NCBI GenBank assembly: GCA_029210325.1
Contig: JARGPU010000002.1
Location: forward strand, 224,559-288,558
Source of the DNA: Alcanivoracaceae bacterium
GTDB lineage: Bacteria > Pseudomonadota > Gammaproteobacteria > Pseudomonadales > Alcanivoracaceae
DNA length: 64,000 nt
Direction: 5' to 3'
Position numbers and translations under genes: made by a program. Under the pieces are notes generated by a model. That model made no database searches, had not been told where the DNA came from, and saw only the letters and a program-made list of their open reading frames with translations. How positions within the stretch are numbered: the stretch's first letter is position 1; the number at the start of each line of letters is the position of its first letter. This document shows, piece after piece, positions 29,426 through 40,464 of the stretch.

Positions 29426-31033
29426 TTACATGCGGAACACGCCGTAGCGTGTTTCGCTGATTTCTGCATTGAGGCTGGCTGACAAAGACAAGCCGAGCAC
29501 GTCGCGGGTGTCCGCTGGATCAATCACTCCGTCATCCCACAGGCGTGCGCTGGCATAAACTGGTCGAGCCATGGTGTCGTAGCGATCGACCATTTCTGTC
29601 TTGAACGTTTCTGCCTCCTCGCTGGTCCAGCTTTTCCCCTTGTTACGCAGAGATGCTCCCTTAACTTGAGTAAGCACGCTGGCCGCTTGCTCTCCACCCA
29701 TTACAGAGATGCGCGCGTTCGGCCACATAAACAAAAATCGCGGATCATAGGCGCGGCCGCACATGCCATAGTTGCCGGCGCCAAAACTACCACCGATAAC
29801 CACGGTAAATTTAGGCACTCGCGCACAGGCCACAGCGTTGACCATCTTGGCGCCGTGCTTGGCAATGCCTTCGGCTTCATATTTTTTGCCAACCATAAAG
29901 CCGGTGATGTTCTGTAGGAAGATCAATGGGATCTTACGTTGATTGCACAGCTCTACGAAGTGCGCACCTTTTAACGCAGATTCGGAGTAGAGCACGCCGT
30001 CATTGGCGACGATGCCCACGGGGATGCCATGTATGCGAGCGAAGCCAGTAACCAGCGTGGTGCCATAGCGACTCTTGAACTCATCCAGATCAGAGTCATC
30101 CACAATCCGGGCAATGATTTCCCGCACCGGCATGGGTTGGCGGGTGCTGGGCGGAATAATGCCGAGTAGCTCTTCAGGGTTAAACGCCGGCGGTCGGGCA
30201 GGGCGAATATCAAGCTGGTCAGGCTTGCGCCAGTTGAGCCGCTTGATGCACTGGCGGGTTAGCTGTAGAGCGTGCGGCTCGTCTTCGGCAAGGTGATCGG
30301 CGACGCCGGATTGTTCGCAGTGTAGTGCCGCGCCGCCGAGCTCTTGGGCCGTTACTTCTTCACCAGTGGCCGCTTTGACCAGCGGAGGCCCAGCGAGAAA
30401 GATGGTGCCGTTGTTGCGCACCATAATGGTTTCATCCGCCATGGCTGGCACATAGGCGCCGCCTGCAGTGCAGGAGCCCAGTACTACGGCTATTTGGGGG
30501 ATGCCGCGGGCGGACATATTGGCCATGTTAAAAAAGATTCGGCCGAAATGTTCTCGATCCGGAAATACTTCATCCTGACGAGGCAAGTTGGCGCCTCCAG
30601 AGTCCACGAGATAAATGCAGGGCAGATTATTCTCGGCGGCCACGGCTTGGGCGCGCAGGTGCTTTTTTACGGTGAGGGGATAGTAGCTGCCCCCTTTTAC
30701 TGTTGGATCATTGGCGACGATGACACACTCAACACCCTCGACACGGCCGATGCCGCCAACACATCCTGCGGCAGGGACGTCCTCACCATAGACACCTTCA
30801 GCTGCCAGTGCAGAAAGCTCTAGAAAGGGGGAGCCGGGATCCAGCAGTCGATTGATACGCTCGCGTACGGGTAGCTTACCCCGTTTTCTGAGCTTTTCTT
30901 CCGCAGCTTCGCCTCCGCCATGGGCAATGCGTTCTAGCATGCCTTTAAGGTCGGCGCGCAGTTTCAGATTGTGTTCGCGATTGGCGGCGAACTCGGCGGA
31001 TCCAGTTTGAATGTTGCTATGGATTTTCGGCAT
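29426..31033 (-). CDS. liuB: methylcrotonyl-CoA carboxylase carboxyltransferase (beta) subunit; start at internal ATG
   Basis: [15 protein letters not shown] start; [39 protein letters not shown]. Confidence 0.93.
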   Translation of the reverse strand: MPKIHSNIQTGSAEFAANREHNLKLRADLKGMLERIAHGGGEAAEEKLRKRGKLPVRERINRLLDPGSPFLELSALAAEGVYGEDVPAAGCVGGIGRVEGVECVIVANDPTVKGGSYYPLTVKKHLRAQAVAAENNLPCIYLVDSGGANLPRQDEVFPDREHFGRIFFNMANMSARGIPQIAVVLGSCTAGGAYVPAMADETIMVRNNGTIFLAGPPLVKAATGEEVTAQELGGAALHCEQSGVADHLAEDEPHALQLTRQCIKRLNWRKPDQLDIRPARPPAFNPEELLGIIPPSTRQPMPVREIIARIVDDSDLDEFKSRYGTTLVTGFARIHGIPVGIVANDGVLYSESALKGAHFVELCNQRKIPLIFLQNITGFMVGKKYEAEGIAKHGAKMVNAVACARVPKFTVVIGGSFGAGNYGMCGRAYDPRFLFMWPNARISVMGGEQAASVLTQVKGASLRNKGKSWTSEEAETFKTEMVDRYDTMARPVYASARLWDDGVIDPADTRDVLGLSLSASLNAEISETRYGVFRM

Positions 31034-31143
31034 CGTTCTGGTGCCTCGATTCATGTGACTTATAGTTTGGGTACGGGAGAGCAGCACACGCCTCTCGCCA
31101 TCAATCAGTCCGCACAATCTCTCAGTGCTGGTTCTGCAAGTAA

Positions 31144-32307
31144 TCAGGAAGTCTCCTTAAACAACTCCCGCCCGATCAACATTCTTCGAATCTCACTGGT
31201 CCCCGCGCCAATCTCATACAACTTGGCATCACGCAAAAACCGCCCGGTAGGATAATCATTGATATAACCATTACCACCGAGCACCTGAATCGCCTCCAAT
31301 GCCATCTTGGTGGCATTCTCTGCGCAATACAGAATTGCCCCGGCCGCATCCTTACGACTGGTCTCACCACGATCACAAGCCCGCGCCACCGCATACAAAT
31401 ACGCGCGGCTGGCATTCAGCATCACATACATGTCGGCCAGCTTGCCCTGCATCAACTGGAACTCACCGATTGCCTGACCAAACTGCTTGCGCTCATGCAC
31501 ATAAGGAACAACCACATCCATACAGGCCTGCATCAAACCAATACAACCACCGGACAGCACTGTGCGCTCATAATCCAGCCCACTCATCAGCACCCGCACA
31601 CCATCACCTTCCTTGCCGAGAATGTTTTCCGCTGGCACCTTGCAGTCCTCGAACACCAGCTCACAGGTGTTCGAGCCGCGCATGCCAAGCTTGTCCAGCT
31701 TCTGCGCCCGGGAAAAACCGGGTAAGTCACGCTCGACGATAAACGCCGTGATGCCACGGGGCCCAGCCTGCAGATCGGTCTTTGCATAGATCACATAGGT
31801 GTTGGCATCCGGCCCGTTGGTGATCCACATCTTGTTGCCATTCAGCACATAATAATCGCCGCGCTTTTCGGCTCGCAGCTTCATGCTGACCACATCCGAG
31901 CCGGCTCCTGGTTCGCTCATCGCCAGCGCACCGATATGTTCGCCACTGACCAGTTTGGGGAGATATTTTACCCGTTGCTCATCGTTGCCATTGAGCCAGA
32001 TCTGGTTTACGCAAAGATTGGAGTGGGCGCCATAGGACAGCCCTACGGAGGCAGATGCTCGGGATATTTCTTCCATAACAATGGTATGAGCCATGTAGCC
32101 CATGCCGGTGCCGCCATACTGTTCGCCAACGGTCATGCCGAGCAGTCCCATATCGCCCATCTTGCGCCATAGCTCCATGGGGAATTGATTGCTGCGGTCG
32201 ATCTCCGCCGCCTGAGGGGCAATTTCATTACTGGCGAAGGCACGCACGCTGTCGCGCAGGGCATCTATCGTTTCGCCGAGATCGTGGTTCAGGGAGGGGA
32301 AGGTCAT
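31144..32307 (-). CDS. liuA: isovaleryl-CoA dehydrogenase
   Basis: 387 aa acyl-CoA dehydrogenase; [41 protein letters not shown]. Confidence 0.93.
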   Translation of the reverse strand: MTFPSLNHDLGETIDALRDSVRAFASNEIAPQAAEIDRSNQFPMELWRKMGDMGLLGMTVGEQYGGTGMGYMAHTIVMEEISRASASVGLSYGAHSNLCVNQIWLNGNDEQRVKYLPKLVSGEHIGALAMSEPGAGSDVVSMKLRAEKRGDYYVLNGNKMWITNGPDANTYVIYAKTDLQAGPRGITAFIVERDLPGFSRAQKLDKLGMRGSNTCELVFEDCKVPAENILGKEGDGVRVLMSGLDYERTVLSGGCIGLMQACMDVVVPYVHERKQFGQAIGEFQLMQGKLADMYVMLNASRAYLYAVARACDRGETSRKDAAGAILYCAENATKMALEAIQVLGGNGYINDYPTGRFLRDAKLYEIGAGTSEIRRMLIGRELFKETS

Positions 32308-32322
32308 GGCTCTCTCCGTTGG

Positions 32323-32700
32323 TTATTTGAGGCACTCGAGGCAGCGCTGTTCGGCCTCATCCAGTTCCAGTTGCATCACTTCAATATCGCGCAGTTGCTG
32401 TACCAGCTGGGCGCGACGTTCGTGGATCTTGCCGAGCAGGGCTTCCAGTTGAGCGCGGTTGGCGTCCGGGTTGTACATTTGAATCAGCTGCCGGCTTTCC
32501 GCCAGAGAAAACCCCAGCCGTTTGCCGCGCAGGATAAGTTTTAGAGCGGTACGGTCGGCGGCACTGTAAACCCTCGTTTGCCCCCGGCGTTCGGGCTGCA
32601 GCAGACCCTCATCCTCGTAAAAGCGGATGGTCCGGGTGGTTACGTCAAACTCCCGGGCCAGATCGCCGATGCTCCAGGAGGTTATTTTCTTTGCGGTCAT
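32323..32700 (-). CDS. liuR: MerR family regulator, probable LiuR
   Basis: SIGDLAREFDVTTRTIRFYEDEGLLQPERRGQTRVY; first gene of the liu operon. Confidence 0.88.
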   Translation of the reverse strand: MTAKKITSWSIGDLAREFDVTTRTIRFYEDEGLLQPERRGQTRVYSAADRTALKLILRGKRLGFSLAESRQLIQMYNPDANRAQLEALLGKIHERRAQLVQQLRDIEVMQLELDEAEQRCLECLK

Positions 32701-32741
32701 AGCAAGTCGGCACTAAATAGAGATGAGCTGAGTGTAGGAGA

Positions 32742-32761
32742 AGTTTACGTTAACGTAAACT
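32742..32761. promoter_or_regulatory. 20-bp perfect palindrome, candidate LiuR operator
   Basis: AGTTTACGTTAACGTAAACT, 41 bp upstream of the liuR start codon. Confidence 0.75.
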
Positions 32762-32861
32762 AGCGGCTGGCAGTTTTGCCGGGCGATATCGTCATATAAA
32801 GACGCTTTTCCGCAGATTTCCCTGGTATACACTGTGTTGTCCCCAATGAGAGCCTGCAGCC

Positions 32862-35177
32862 ATGCTTGATCGCTGGAACCGTCTGGTCGTTGACCGCCCC
32901 TGGTTGGTCGTTGTGTTTACCGTGCTGCTGGCCGGTTTGGCCACGGTCAGCTTGAAAGACTTCACCAACAATAACGACCCGCGCATTTTCTTCAGTGAAG
33001 AGAACCCGGACTATCGGTTGTTCCGTGAGCTGGAAGATCGGTTTACCAGCAATGAGGCGGTCTACTTTATTGTCCACCCGGCCAATGGAGACATCTTTAC
33101 CCGCGACAGTCTGACCGCTCTTGAAGAGCTCACTGAAGCCGCCTGGACCCTGCCCAACTCCACCCGTGTTGATTCCTTAACCAACTTCCAGCACACCGAG
33201 GTGGATCAGGATGATCTTACCGTTAGCTATCTGGTGGAGGAGGCTGCCCAGCTCAGTGACGAGCAGATTGGTAAAATTCGCCAGATTGCCCTCAGTGAAC
33301 CTTCGCTGATTGGCCGCAGTATTTCTGCCCGAGGCCATGTGGCCGGCGTAGTAGTGACGGTGACCATGGCAGAGGGAAGCCGCGAGGCGCCAATGATTAC
33401 CGAGGCCTCGCGGCAGTTGGCGTTGCAGTTTGCCGAGCGTTATCCGGACATTGAATTTCTCCTGACCGGCACCGTGGTGTTTGCCGAGGCCACCAGACAG
33501 GCCACCGATCAGGCTATGTCATTTACCCTGCCGCTGGCATTTTTGGCCATGTTGGTCTGTCTGCTACTTATTCTGCGTAGCGCGCTTTTTACCGGCATCG
33601 TGATCGCTGTGGTCGGCTTGTCCATTGGCATGGCGATGGGCGCGTCCGTCTGGTTGGGAATCGAGTTCTCGCCAGTGGTGGGAATGGCTCCCGCCATGAT
33701 CCTTACTCTGGCAGTGGCAGACTGCGTGCATATTCTGGCCACTTACCGTCATGAAAGGCTGGCAGGCAATCTCAAGCGTGCTGCCATGTTGGAAAGTTTA
33801 CGGGTTAACTTTCAACCGGTATGGCTTACCAGCCTGACTACTGCGATCGGTTTTGCCATTCTCAACTTCTCCGACTCCCAGCCATTCCGAGCGCTGGGTG
33901 ATGTGGTGTTTATGGGGGTGCTCATTGCCTTCCTGCTGTCGGTGGCGTTGCTACCGGCACTGGTTATGCTGGTGCCACACCGCGTCACAGCACAGCGGCA
34001 AACCGACTATCAGCCGTGGATGAATGCTCTGGCTGAATGGGTTATCGGCCACCATCGGCGCTTGTTGCTGGGCATGGGCGCATTGGTCGTGTTGCTGATT
34101 GCCTGCATTCCGCTAAACACCATTAATGATGTGTTTAATGAGTATTTCGACCGTTCTTTCGAGGTGCGGCGGGTAAATGACTTTGCCATGCGTGAGCTAA
34201 CTGGCATGCATCGCATTGACTACATGGTGCCAAGTGGTCAGGCAGGGGCCGCCATGGAGCCAGATTTTTTGCATAATCTGGACAAGTTGGTGGACTGGCT
34301 GGAGCAGCAGCCTGAGGTGCGCTACGTCAGTGCCTATACCGACGTTATCAAGCGCCTCAATCGTGACCTTAACGGCGGTGATGAGCAATTTTATCGGGTG
34401 CCGGATCGACGTGACCTGATCAGTCAGTACACCTTGATGTATGAGTTGTCCTTGCCGCAGGGGCTTGGTCTGGAAAGCCAGCTCGATATCAGCAAGGAAT
34501 ATGCCCGGGTCGTGCTGATGCTGGAGAACATCGGCTCGCACCCGGTGCTTGATTTTAATGACCGGGTAGAGGCGTGGATGCATAGCAACTGGCCGCAGCA
34601 AATGCAGGCCAGTGGCACGGGCATGGATATCCTGTTTGGCCGGGTGACAATGAAGAATATCGAGAGCATGCTCAGCGGCGCTGTGCTGGCGTTGCTCAGC
34701 GTGTCTTTGTTGCTGGTATTGGCGCTACGCTCCTGGTGGTACGGATTTCTGTCGTTGCTACCCAATTTGCTGCCCGCTGCCATGGCTTTCGGCCTATGGG
34801 GGCTGGTTAGCGGAGAGATTGGTCTGGCGGTGTCCGTGGTGGCCTGCATGACTCTGGGTATTGTGGTGGATGATACCGTCCACTTTCTCAGCAAGTACGT
34901 CCGCGCCAAGCGCGAGCATGGCCTTGGTACCGAAGATGCAGTGCGCTATGCCTTCCGTACCGTGGGCGTCGCCCTGATCGCTACTTCAGTGGTGCTGGTG
35001 GCTAATTTTGCGGTGATCGGCACCAGCAACTTCTACCCCAATTCGAGCATGGGCCAGCTGTCGGCGATCACCATCGCCATGGCATTGGTGGTGGATTTCT
35101 TGTTCTTCGTGCCAATGTTGATCGAGCTTGACCGGCGTCGCCGTAGTGGCAGGGGAGAGGGGGCGGTGGTAACTTAA
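32862..35177 (+). CDS. RND/MMPL family transporter (HAE3-like)
   Basis: 771 aa, two repeats of periplasmic loop plus TM clusters; MTLGIVVDDTVHFLSKYVRAKRE. Confidence 0.9.
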   Translation: MLDRWNRLVVDRPWLVVVFTVLLAGLATVSLKDFTNNNDPRIFFSEENPDYRLFRELEDRFTSNEAVYFIVHPANGDIFTRDSLTALEELTEAAWTLPNSTRVDSLTNFQHTEVDQDDLTVSYLVEEAAQLSDEQIGKIRQIALSEPSLIGRSISARGHVAGVVVTVTMAEGSREAPMITEASRQLALQFAERYPDIEFLLTGTVVFAEATRQATDQAMSFTLPLAFLAMLVCLLLILRSALFTGIVIAVVGLSIGMAMGASVWLGIEFSPVVGMAPAMILTLAVADCVHILATYRHERLAGNLKRAAMLESLRVNFQPVWLTSLTTAIGFAILNFSDSQPFRALGDVVFMGVLIAFLLSVALLPALVMLVPHRVTAQRQTDYQPWMNALAEWVIGHHRRLLLGMGALVVLLIACIPLNTINDVFNEYFDRSFEVRRVNDFAMRELTGMHRIDYMVPSGQAGAAMEPDFLHNLDKLVDWLEQQPEVRYVSAYTDVIKRLNRDLNGGDEQFYRVPDRRDLISQYTLMYELSLPQGLGLESQLDISKEYARVVLMLENIGSHPVLDFNDRVEAWMHSNWPQQMQASGTGMDILFGRVTMKNIESMLSGAVLALLSVSLLLVLALRSWWYGFLSLLPNLLPAAMAFGLWGLVSGEIGLAVSVVACMTLGIVVDDTVHFLSKYVRAKREHGLGTEDAVRYAFRTVGVALIATSVVLVANFAVIGTSNFYPNSSMGQLSAITIAMALVVDFLFFVPMLIELDRRRRSGRGEGAVVT

Positions 35178-35183
35178 GCCCCC

Positions 35184-37442
35184 TTGAAAGTTTGCCGGGA
35201 ATTGCCCATGCCGAGCCAGTCGCCACCGCCGATGAAAGACCGCAAGGTGCTGCGCAGGATCGACTATGCCGCCGCGCGCACTTCGGTGCCGGGGATGCTC
35301 GCCGCCCTAATGGTGTTTTTCGTCCTTGGCAGTATTGGCCAGCTGTACCGCGAGGAACAATCACTGACCCTGGGTTTTGGCCTGGCTGTTATCGTCACGG
35401 CGATCTACCGCATCTTCCTGATGGCTCGATTCGATAGCCTTTATGGCGCAGCACCCGGGCGCTGGCGGCGACTTTTTGGCTTTGGCTTGCTGATTCATGC
35501 GCTGGTCTGGGGGCTGTTGCTAGCCGTTATAGTGGTGCTGGATGGAACCTCCTTTAACTTCCTGCTGGTGGTGGTCTATGCCATCGGCGTCGCTACCGCA
35601 TTGAGTACATCCTGGATGGCGGCGCTGAGGATTCGACAGAGCTATGCCATTTTGATGCTGGCGCCGGGTATCGCAGCATTATTGTCGTTGAAGAATGTTG
35701 AGGGGCTGGTTCTGGCTGCGTTGTTGGCGGTCTATCTGTTGTACCTGTCCCGCCTTTATCGCGAGCAGTACTTGGCTTTCTGGCATGGCATGAACCGCGA
35801 GCGGCGCGCGCCTATAGAGGCGACTCAGCCAGTCAAGCTTGCCTCCAATCAGATTCAGCTTAGTTTGGTTTACCGGCTGGCTCATGAAATCCGCACGCCG
35901 ATGAACTCAATTATGGGGATGCTTTCTCTGCTGCGCGAAACGCGCATGGATGACGAGCAGCTTGAGTATCATCTGCATGCCACCCAATCAGGCAACCTGC
36001 TGCTTACCCTGATTGATGATGTATTGGATTATAGCCGTGTATTGACACGTCGAATCACCTTGAACCCGGACTGGTTTGATATGCGCACCGCACTGGAAGA
36101 GAGCCTGGATGCTTATGGTGCCGCCGCGCAGCACAATGGTCTGGAGCTGTCTTGTGTGGTTGATCATTATTTGCCAGAGCGACTGCGCGGCGATCGCGAG
36201 CGGCTTATGCAGATTATCAATAACTTGATCAGTAATGCGATCAAGTTCAGTGAGCAGGGTGAGATCTGTGTCGAAATAAGCTTTTCTGCACTGTCCGATC
36301 AGGATGGCATGCTCAAGGTCTCTGTGACAGATCAGGGTGCAGGTATGGAGGCGGCCACGTTGGCGAGTTTGTTCCATGATGAAGCGCTTGAGGAAGGTGA
36401 AGATCTTTTTTCTGCCCGTCGTACCGGCTTTGGTTTGTTGGTATGCAAAGGCCTTGTTGAGGCTATGGGGGGGAGTATCGACGCCACTAGTGAGCCGGGC
36501 AAAGGTAGCCGTTTCTCGTTCAATGCCAAACTTGGCATGCAGCCGGATATGCAAAGCCGGGACAAGTTGCGCACTGTGATGGCTGGCCAGTCGGTGCTGA
36601 TTGCCGGTGCTGCGCCTGGCAATGTTGCTGCTCTGACCGAGGAAATTGAAGCGCTGGATGTCAGCTGCGTAAGTGCCAATGATTACGATCATGCGTTACA
36701 GGCACTGCGTGGTGGTTTGCGCGAGCACACCAGCTTTTCTGTGCTGCTGGTAGATACCTTTGTGCGCCGTGATTCAGCCCTGAATCTGGCCCGTACGGTG
36801 CTGGATGATCCCAAAATGGGGGGCATGCGAGTTATTCTTCTTACCACGTTAGCGGAACGCGGCGACCATTCCGTCCAGCAGCTAACGGGTAAATCTCCGC
36901 GTCTTGATGTGTTAGTTAGACCGGTTCACAGGCGCACATTACGGGAGTCTCTGCGTGGTCTGTTTGATTTGGAAAGTACTCGGCCGGCAGAAGACAGGAG
37001 GGTAGCCACTGGGCTAGATAAAGCTCAGCGAAAGCGCTGGCGCCTGCTATTGGTGGAGGATAATGAAATCAACCAGATTGTTACTCGCGGCATGCTGGAC
37101 AAGCTTGGCTATCAGGTGAAAACCGTTAGTGACGGCAGGGCTGCGTTGACCCTGCTGGAGCGTGAGTCCTTTGATCTGATTCTGATGGACTGCATGATGC
37201 CAGAGGTGGACGGGTTTGAGACTACGCGGATCATTCGAACTCGCGAAGAAGGCACTGAGCACCATGTTCCAATCGTGGCCATGACAGCCAATACCATGGA
37301 AGGCGTCGAGGCGCACTGTCTCGCTGCGGGCATGGATGATTACATGGCCAAGCCGGTACATTTAGAAGACTTGGAAATCATTCTCAGTCACTGGCTGCGC
37401 AATGATGAAATTGACCCCTCAGAAGAAGAGAACACACCATGA
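35184..37442 (+). CDS. hybrid sensor histidine kinase/response regulator
   Basis: LAHEIRTPMNSIMGML H-box, FGLLVCKGLVEAMGG, REC LLLVEDNEINQIV...LILMDCMMPEVDGFE. Start may be ATG at 35208. Confidence 0.92.
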   Translation: MKVCRELPMPSQSPPPMKDRKVLRRIDYAAARTSVPGMLAALMVFFVLGSIGQLYREEQSLTLGFGLAVIVTAIYRIFLMARFDSLYGAAPGRWRRLFGFGLLIHALVWGLLLAVIVVLDGTSFNFLLVVVYAIGVATALSTSWMAALRIRQSYAILMLAPGIAALLSLKNVEGLVLAALLAVYLLYLSRLYREQYLAFWHGMNRERRAPIEATQPVKLASNQIQLSLVYRLAHEIRTPMNSIMGMLSLLRETRMDDEQLEYHLHATQSGNLLLTLIDDVLDYSRVLTRRITLNPDWFDMRTALEESLDAYGAAAQHNGLELSCVVDHYLPERLRGDRERLMQIINNLISNAIKFSEQGEICVEISFSALSDQDGMLKVSVTDQGAGMEAATLASLFHDEALEEGEDLFSARRTGFGLLVCKGLVEAMGGSIDATSEPGKGSRFSFNAKLGMQPDMQSRDKLRTVMAGQSVLIAGAAPGNVAALTEEIEALDVSCVSANDYDHALQALRGGLREHTSFSVLLVDTFVRRDSALNLARTVLDDPKMGGMRVILLTTLAERGDHSVQQLTGKSPRLDVLVRPVHRRTLRESLRGLFDLESTRPAEDRRVATGLDKAQRKRWRLLLVEDNEINQIVTRGMLDKLGYQVKTVSDGRAALTLLERESFDLILMDCMMPEVDGFETTRIIRTREEGTEHHVPIVAMTANTMEGVEAHCLAAGMDDYMAKPVHLEDLEIILSHWLRNDEIDPSEEENTP

Positions 37443-38110
37443 GTCGTCGTGCCGTTGTCCTGGGTGCCACCGGTTTGGTTGGTGGTTTGCTATTAAGTCG
37501 GCTACTGCAGCGAGATGACTGGCAGCAGGTCACCGTGCTTGGTCGTCGGGCGCCGGAATTAACTCACCCGAAGCTCCGTTTTGTCGAGGCGAATCTTGAC
37601 CAGATGGCGAATTATCTAGCCGATTTTTCTGTTGATGATGTGTTTTGCTGTCTTGGTACTACCTTGCGGCAGGCTGGCTCAAAAGAGGCGTTTGCCCGAG
37701 TCGATCTGGATTACTGCGTGGCTGCTGCGGAGCAGGCCAAGTCTGCCGGCGCTGGCCGGTTTATCATGGTTTCGGCAGTTAATGCTGACCCCGGCGCCCT
37801 GGCATTCTATGCCCGCACCAAAGGACTGGCAGAGCAGCAGATCGTAGATAAGAAAATTCCACTGACATTTTTTATGCAGCCGTCGCTTCTCAAAGGTGCG
37901 CGTAACGAATTTCGTTTTGGTGAGGCGTTTGGGCTTAAAGCCATCGGCCTTCTTATGCCGCTGGTGCGTTGGACAGAGGCCGACTGGCTGCCTGTTGAGG
38001 CTCAGACGGTGGCGGATGCCATGGTGGCCGCTGCATTGAGTGATGCCGCAGCAGGCGTGTATCGTTTGCGCTACGCCAAGCTGCAAAAATATGCCCAACA
38101 ACTGAGGTGA
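37439..38110 (+). CDS. NAD(P)-binding Rossmann-fold oxidoreductase (HTATIP2-like)
   Basis: VVLGATGLVGGLLLSRLL; DVFCCLGTTLRQAGSKEAFARVD. Confidence 0.85.
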   Translation: MSRRAVVLGATGLVGGLLLSRLLQRDDWQQVTVLGRRAPELTHPKLRFVEANLDQMANYLADFSVDDVFCCLGTTLRQAGSKEAFARVDLDYCVAAAEQAKSAGAGRFIMVSAVNADPGALAFYARTKGLAEQQIVDKKIPLTFFMQPSLLKGARNEFRFGEAFGLKAIGLLMPLVRWTEADWLPVEAQTVADAMVAAALSDAAAGVYRLRYAKLQKYAQQLR

Positions 38111-38113
38111 TCT

Positions 38114-38596
38114 GTGAGCTTTGTAACCTGTGATATCTGTGACGCCAATGAAGACAAAGTCCGTGTGCTCAGCGGATTGCAGTGGCACAGCTATGGTGGT
38201 CGTAACGTTTTTCATGGTGAGGCGGTCACCGTCAAGTGCTTCGAGGATAACTCTCGAGTCAAGGAAACCCTGGCTACCGATGGCCACGGTAAGGTGCTGG
38301 TGGTCGATGGTGGTGGCTCCCTGCGCATGGCTTTGATTGGTGACATGATTGGTGAGAGCGCGGTCAAGAATGGCTGGAGTGGTGTGCTGATCTACGGCGC
38401 CTGCCGCGATGTTGATGAGCTTGGCAAACTTGATCTTGGCGTGGTGACGCTTGGCTGTGTGCCGTTAAAATCTGTGCGGCGAGGCGAGGGCCAATTGAAT
38501 ATCGATATTAGCTTTGGCGGCGTGACTATTCAGCCAGGCGATCATGTATATGTGGATAACAATGGCGTGGTGGTGTCGAGCGAGAAGTTGCTTTAA
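38114..38596 (+). CDS. rraA: RraA family protein (putative ribonuclease E inhibitor / 4-hydroxy-4-methyl-2-oxoglutarate aldolase-like)
   Basis: NVFHGEAVTVKCFEDNSRVKETL; GWSGVLIYGACRDVDEL; GTG start. Confidence 0.9.
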   Translation: MSFVTCDICDANEDKVRVLSGLQWHSYGGRNVFHGEAVTVKCFEDNSRVKETLATDGHGKVLVVDGGGSLRMALIGDMIGESAVKNGWSGVLIYGACRDVDELGKLDLGVVTLGCVPLKSVRRGEGQLNIDISFGGVTIQPGDHVYVDNNGVVVSSEKLL

Positions 38597-39267
38597 AAAG
38601 AAATTTCTGCAAACGACTGCACGCACTGATGGCTGCTGGCCGGTGCCTTTCCATCCCGGTCAAGCAGCACAGTCTGAAATCCGGCCTGCTGCGCGGCATT
38701 CAATTCACCTTCGATATCGGAAAGAAACACAATCTCCCCGGCGGGCACGGCAATTGCCGTTGCAATTCTCCGGTATGAGTCGTCTTCCTGTTTCATGCCG
38801 GTAGTGGTATCGAAATAGCCACTGAACAAGGGCGTCAGATCGCCTGCATCGCTGTAACCGAAAAATAGTTTCTGTGCGGCAATCGAGCCGGATGAATAGA
38901 CATACAGCGGCAGGCCAGCAGCGTGCCAGCTGCGCAGGGCAGGGGCGGTGTCAGGGTAAAGATGGGCGGTATAAGCGCCGGACTGGTAGCCGTCTTTCCA
39001 GATCATACCCTGCAGCGCTTTCAAAGGTGTCGCTTTGCGATCCTCGCGAATCCACTGTTGCAGAATACGATCAGCTTGATCGGCGGTCGCCACATCGACG
39101 CCGGTATCAGTGGCCAACGCACGGATCTGCTCCTGCACAGCTGGCTCGTCCCAGTGCTGACGCAGGAAAGTTGCCATGTGCGCCGCTGCGTAGGGAAACA
39201 GCACCTCTTTAACAAAGGAAATGCTGCTGGTGGTGCCTTCAATGTCGGTGACGACCGCCTTGACCAT
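38593..39267 (-). CDS. mtnC: enolase-phosphatase E1; start at internal ATG
   Basis: MVKAVVTDIEGTTSSISFVKEVLFPYA; VYSSGSIAAQKLFFG; FLSDIEGELNAA. Confidence 0.95.
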   Translation of the reverse strand: MVKAVVTDIEGTTSSISFVKEVLFPYAAAHMATFLRQHWDEPAVQEQIRALATDTGVDVATADQADRILQQWIREDRKATPLKALQGMIWKDGYQSGAYTAHLYPDTAPALRSWHAAGLPLYVYSSGSIAAQKLFFGYSDAGDLTPLFSGYFDTTTGMKQEDDSYRRIATAIAVPAGEIVFLSDIEGELNAAQQAGFQTVLLDRDGKAPASSHQCVQSFAEISF

Positions 39268-39271
39268 GGAC

Positions 39272-39817
39272 TCAATTCTCCAGACGTGGAAAGCGGCTGG
39301 CGATATCGGAGCCGGTGAAATTGGCGACCCAGCCTTCCGGGTTGTTAAACAAGCGGATGGCAATAAAGTAGGGGTTAGGGCCCATATCAAACCAATGTGG
39401 TGTGTTGGCTGGTACGGAGATCAGGTCGCCTTGTTCGCACAGCACTTCATAGACCTCATTGCCGATATGCAGGCTGAACAGACCGCTGCCGGCAACAAAG
39501 AAACGCACTTCGTCCTCGCTGTGACGATGCTCATCTAGAAACTTCTTCCGTAGCTCCGCTTTTTGCGGATGATCACTGTTCAGACTGACCACATCGACCG
39601 TCTGATAGCCCTGTTCGGCAATCAGGCGGTCGATGTCCGCGCGGTAGGCGGCAATGACTTTTTCCTGACTGTCACCCGGGGCGATGCTGGCGTCGGTCTG
39701 CCACTGCTCAAAACGCACCCCCGCTTCATTTAGCGCGCTGCTGATCTCGCTGCGCTCACTGCTTTCCAGAATGGGGTTGCTGGCATCGTTGTCATGACAA
39801 ATGCGGATTGCGCTCAT
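39272..39817 (-). CDS. mtnD: acireductone dioxygenase
   Basis: FLDEHRHSEDEVRFFVAGSGLF cupin metal site; PANTPHWFDMG. Confidence 0.95.
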   Translation of the reverse strand: MSAIRICHDNDASNPILESSERSEISSALNEAGVRFEQWQTDASIAPGDSQEKVIAAYRADIDRLIAEQGYQTVDVVSLNSDHPQKAELRKKFLDEHRHSEDEVRFFVAGSGLFSLHIGNEVYEVLCEQGDLISVPANTPHWFDMGPNPYFIAIRLFNNPEGWVANFTGSDIASRFPRLEN

Positions 39818-39828
39818 TGGTAATCTCC

Positions 39829-40464
39829 TTAGCAGCCGATCTTGCGGCGTTCCAGTTCAACAGCCAGTAACACTTCCAGAGCCTCTATCTGGCGGAAGCA
39901 GGTGGCCATGTCTTTTGCCCAGGTATATATACCGTGGCCGCGGATCAGATAGGCGTAGCGAATGCGACCATCCGCCATGCCAGCGTCGACATCGCGGGCG
40001 AGGGCGTCGATATCCTGGGTGTTGTCGAAGATCGGAATAACAAGTTCAGTGTCGTGACTGGTTACGCCATCTAGTGCTTTCAAAAGTTCGTAGCCACTCA
40101 GCACCAGCTCATTGCGCTCTGGCCAGTGCATGGTCAGCACAGTGCTGGCCAAGCTGTGGGTATGCAGTACCGCACCGATATCAGCAAAACGACGGTAGAT
40201 CTGGGTGTGCAGGCCTGTCTCCGCAGAGGGTTTGCCGCTGCTCGCCGGCGTGCCTTGCATATCGACAACCATCACATCGGCTTCGTTCAGCGTTCCCTTA
40301 TCCTTGCCGGAAACGGTCACTGCACAATAGTCGGCATTGAGACGCATGGAGTAGTTGGAGCTGGTGGCGGGAGACCAGCCATGTTCATAAAGACGCTGGC
40401 TGATGGCCGCGATGTTACGGGCGGCTTCACGAAAAAGAGTTGGGGACCAGGGACGTGCAATCAT
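39829..40464 (-). CDS. mtnB: methylthioribulose-1-phosphate dehydratase
   Basis: SPATSSNYSMRL; AVLHTHSLASTVL; RGHGIYTWAKDM. Confidence 0.95.
   Translation of the reverse strand: MIARPWSPTLFREAARNIAAISQRLYEHGWSPATSSNYSMRLNADYCAVTVSGKDKGTLNEADVMVVDMQGTPASSGKPSAETGLHTQIYRRFADIGAVLHTHSLASTVLTMHWPERNELVLSGYELLKALDGVTSHDTELVIPIFDNTQDIDALARDVDAGMADGRIRYAYLIRGHGIYTWAKDMATCFRQIEALEVLLAVELERRKIGC

Noticed and set aside
35988-36692. 234-aa minus-strand ORF inside the hybrid kinase
   Set aside because: Antisense shadow of a well-supported histidine kinase domain.
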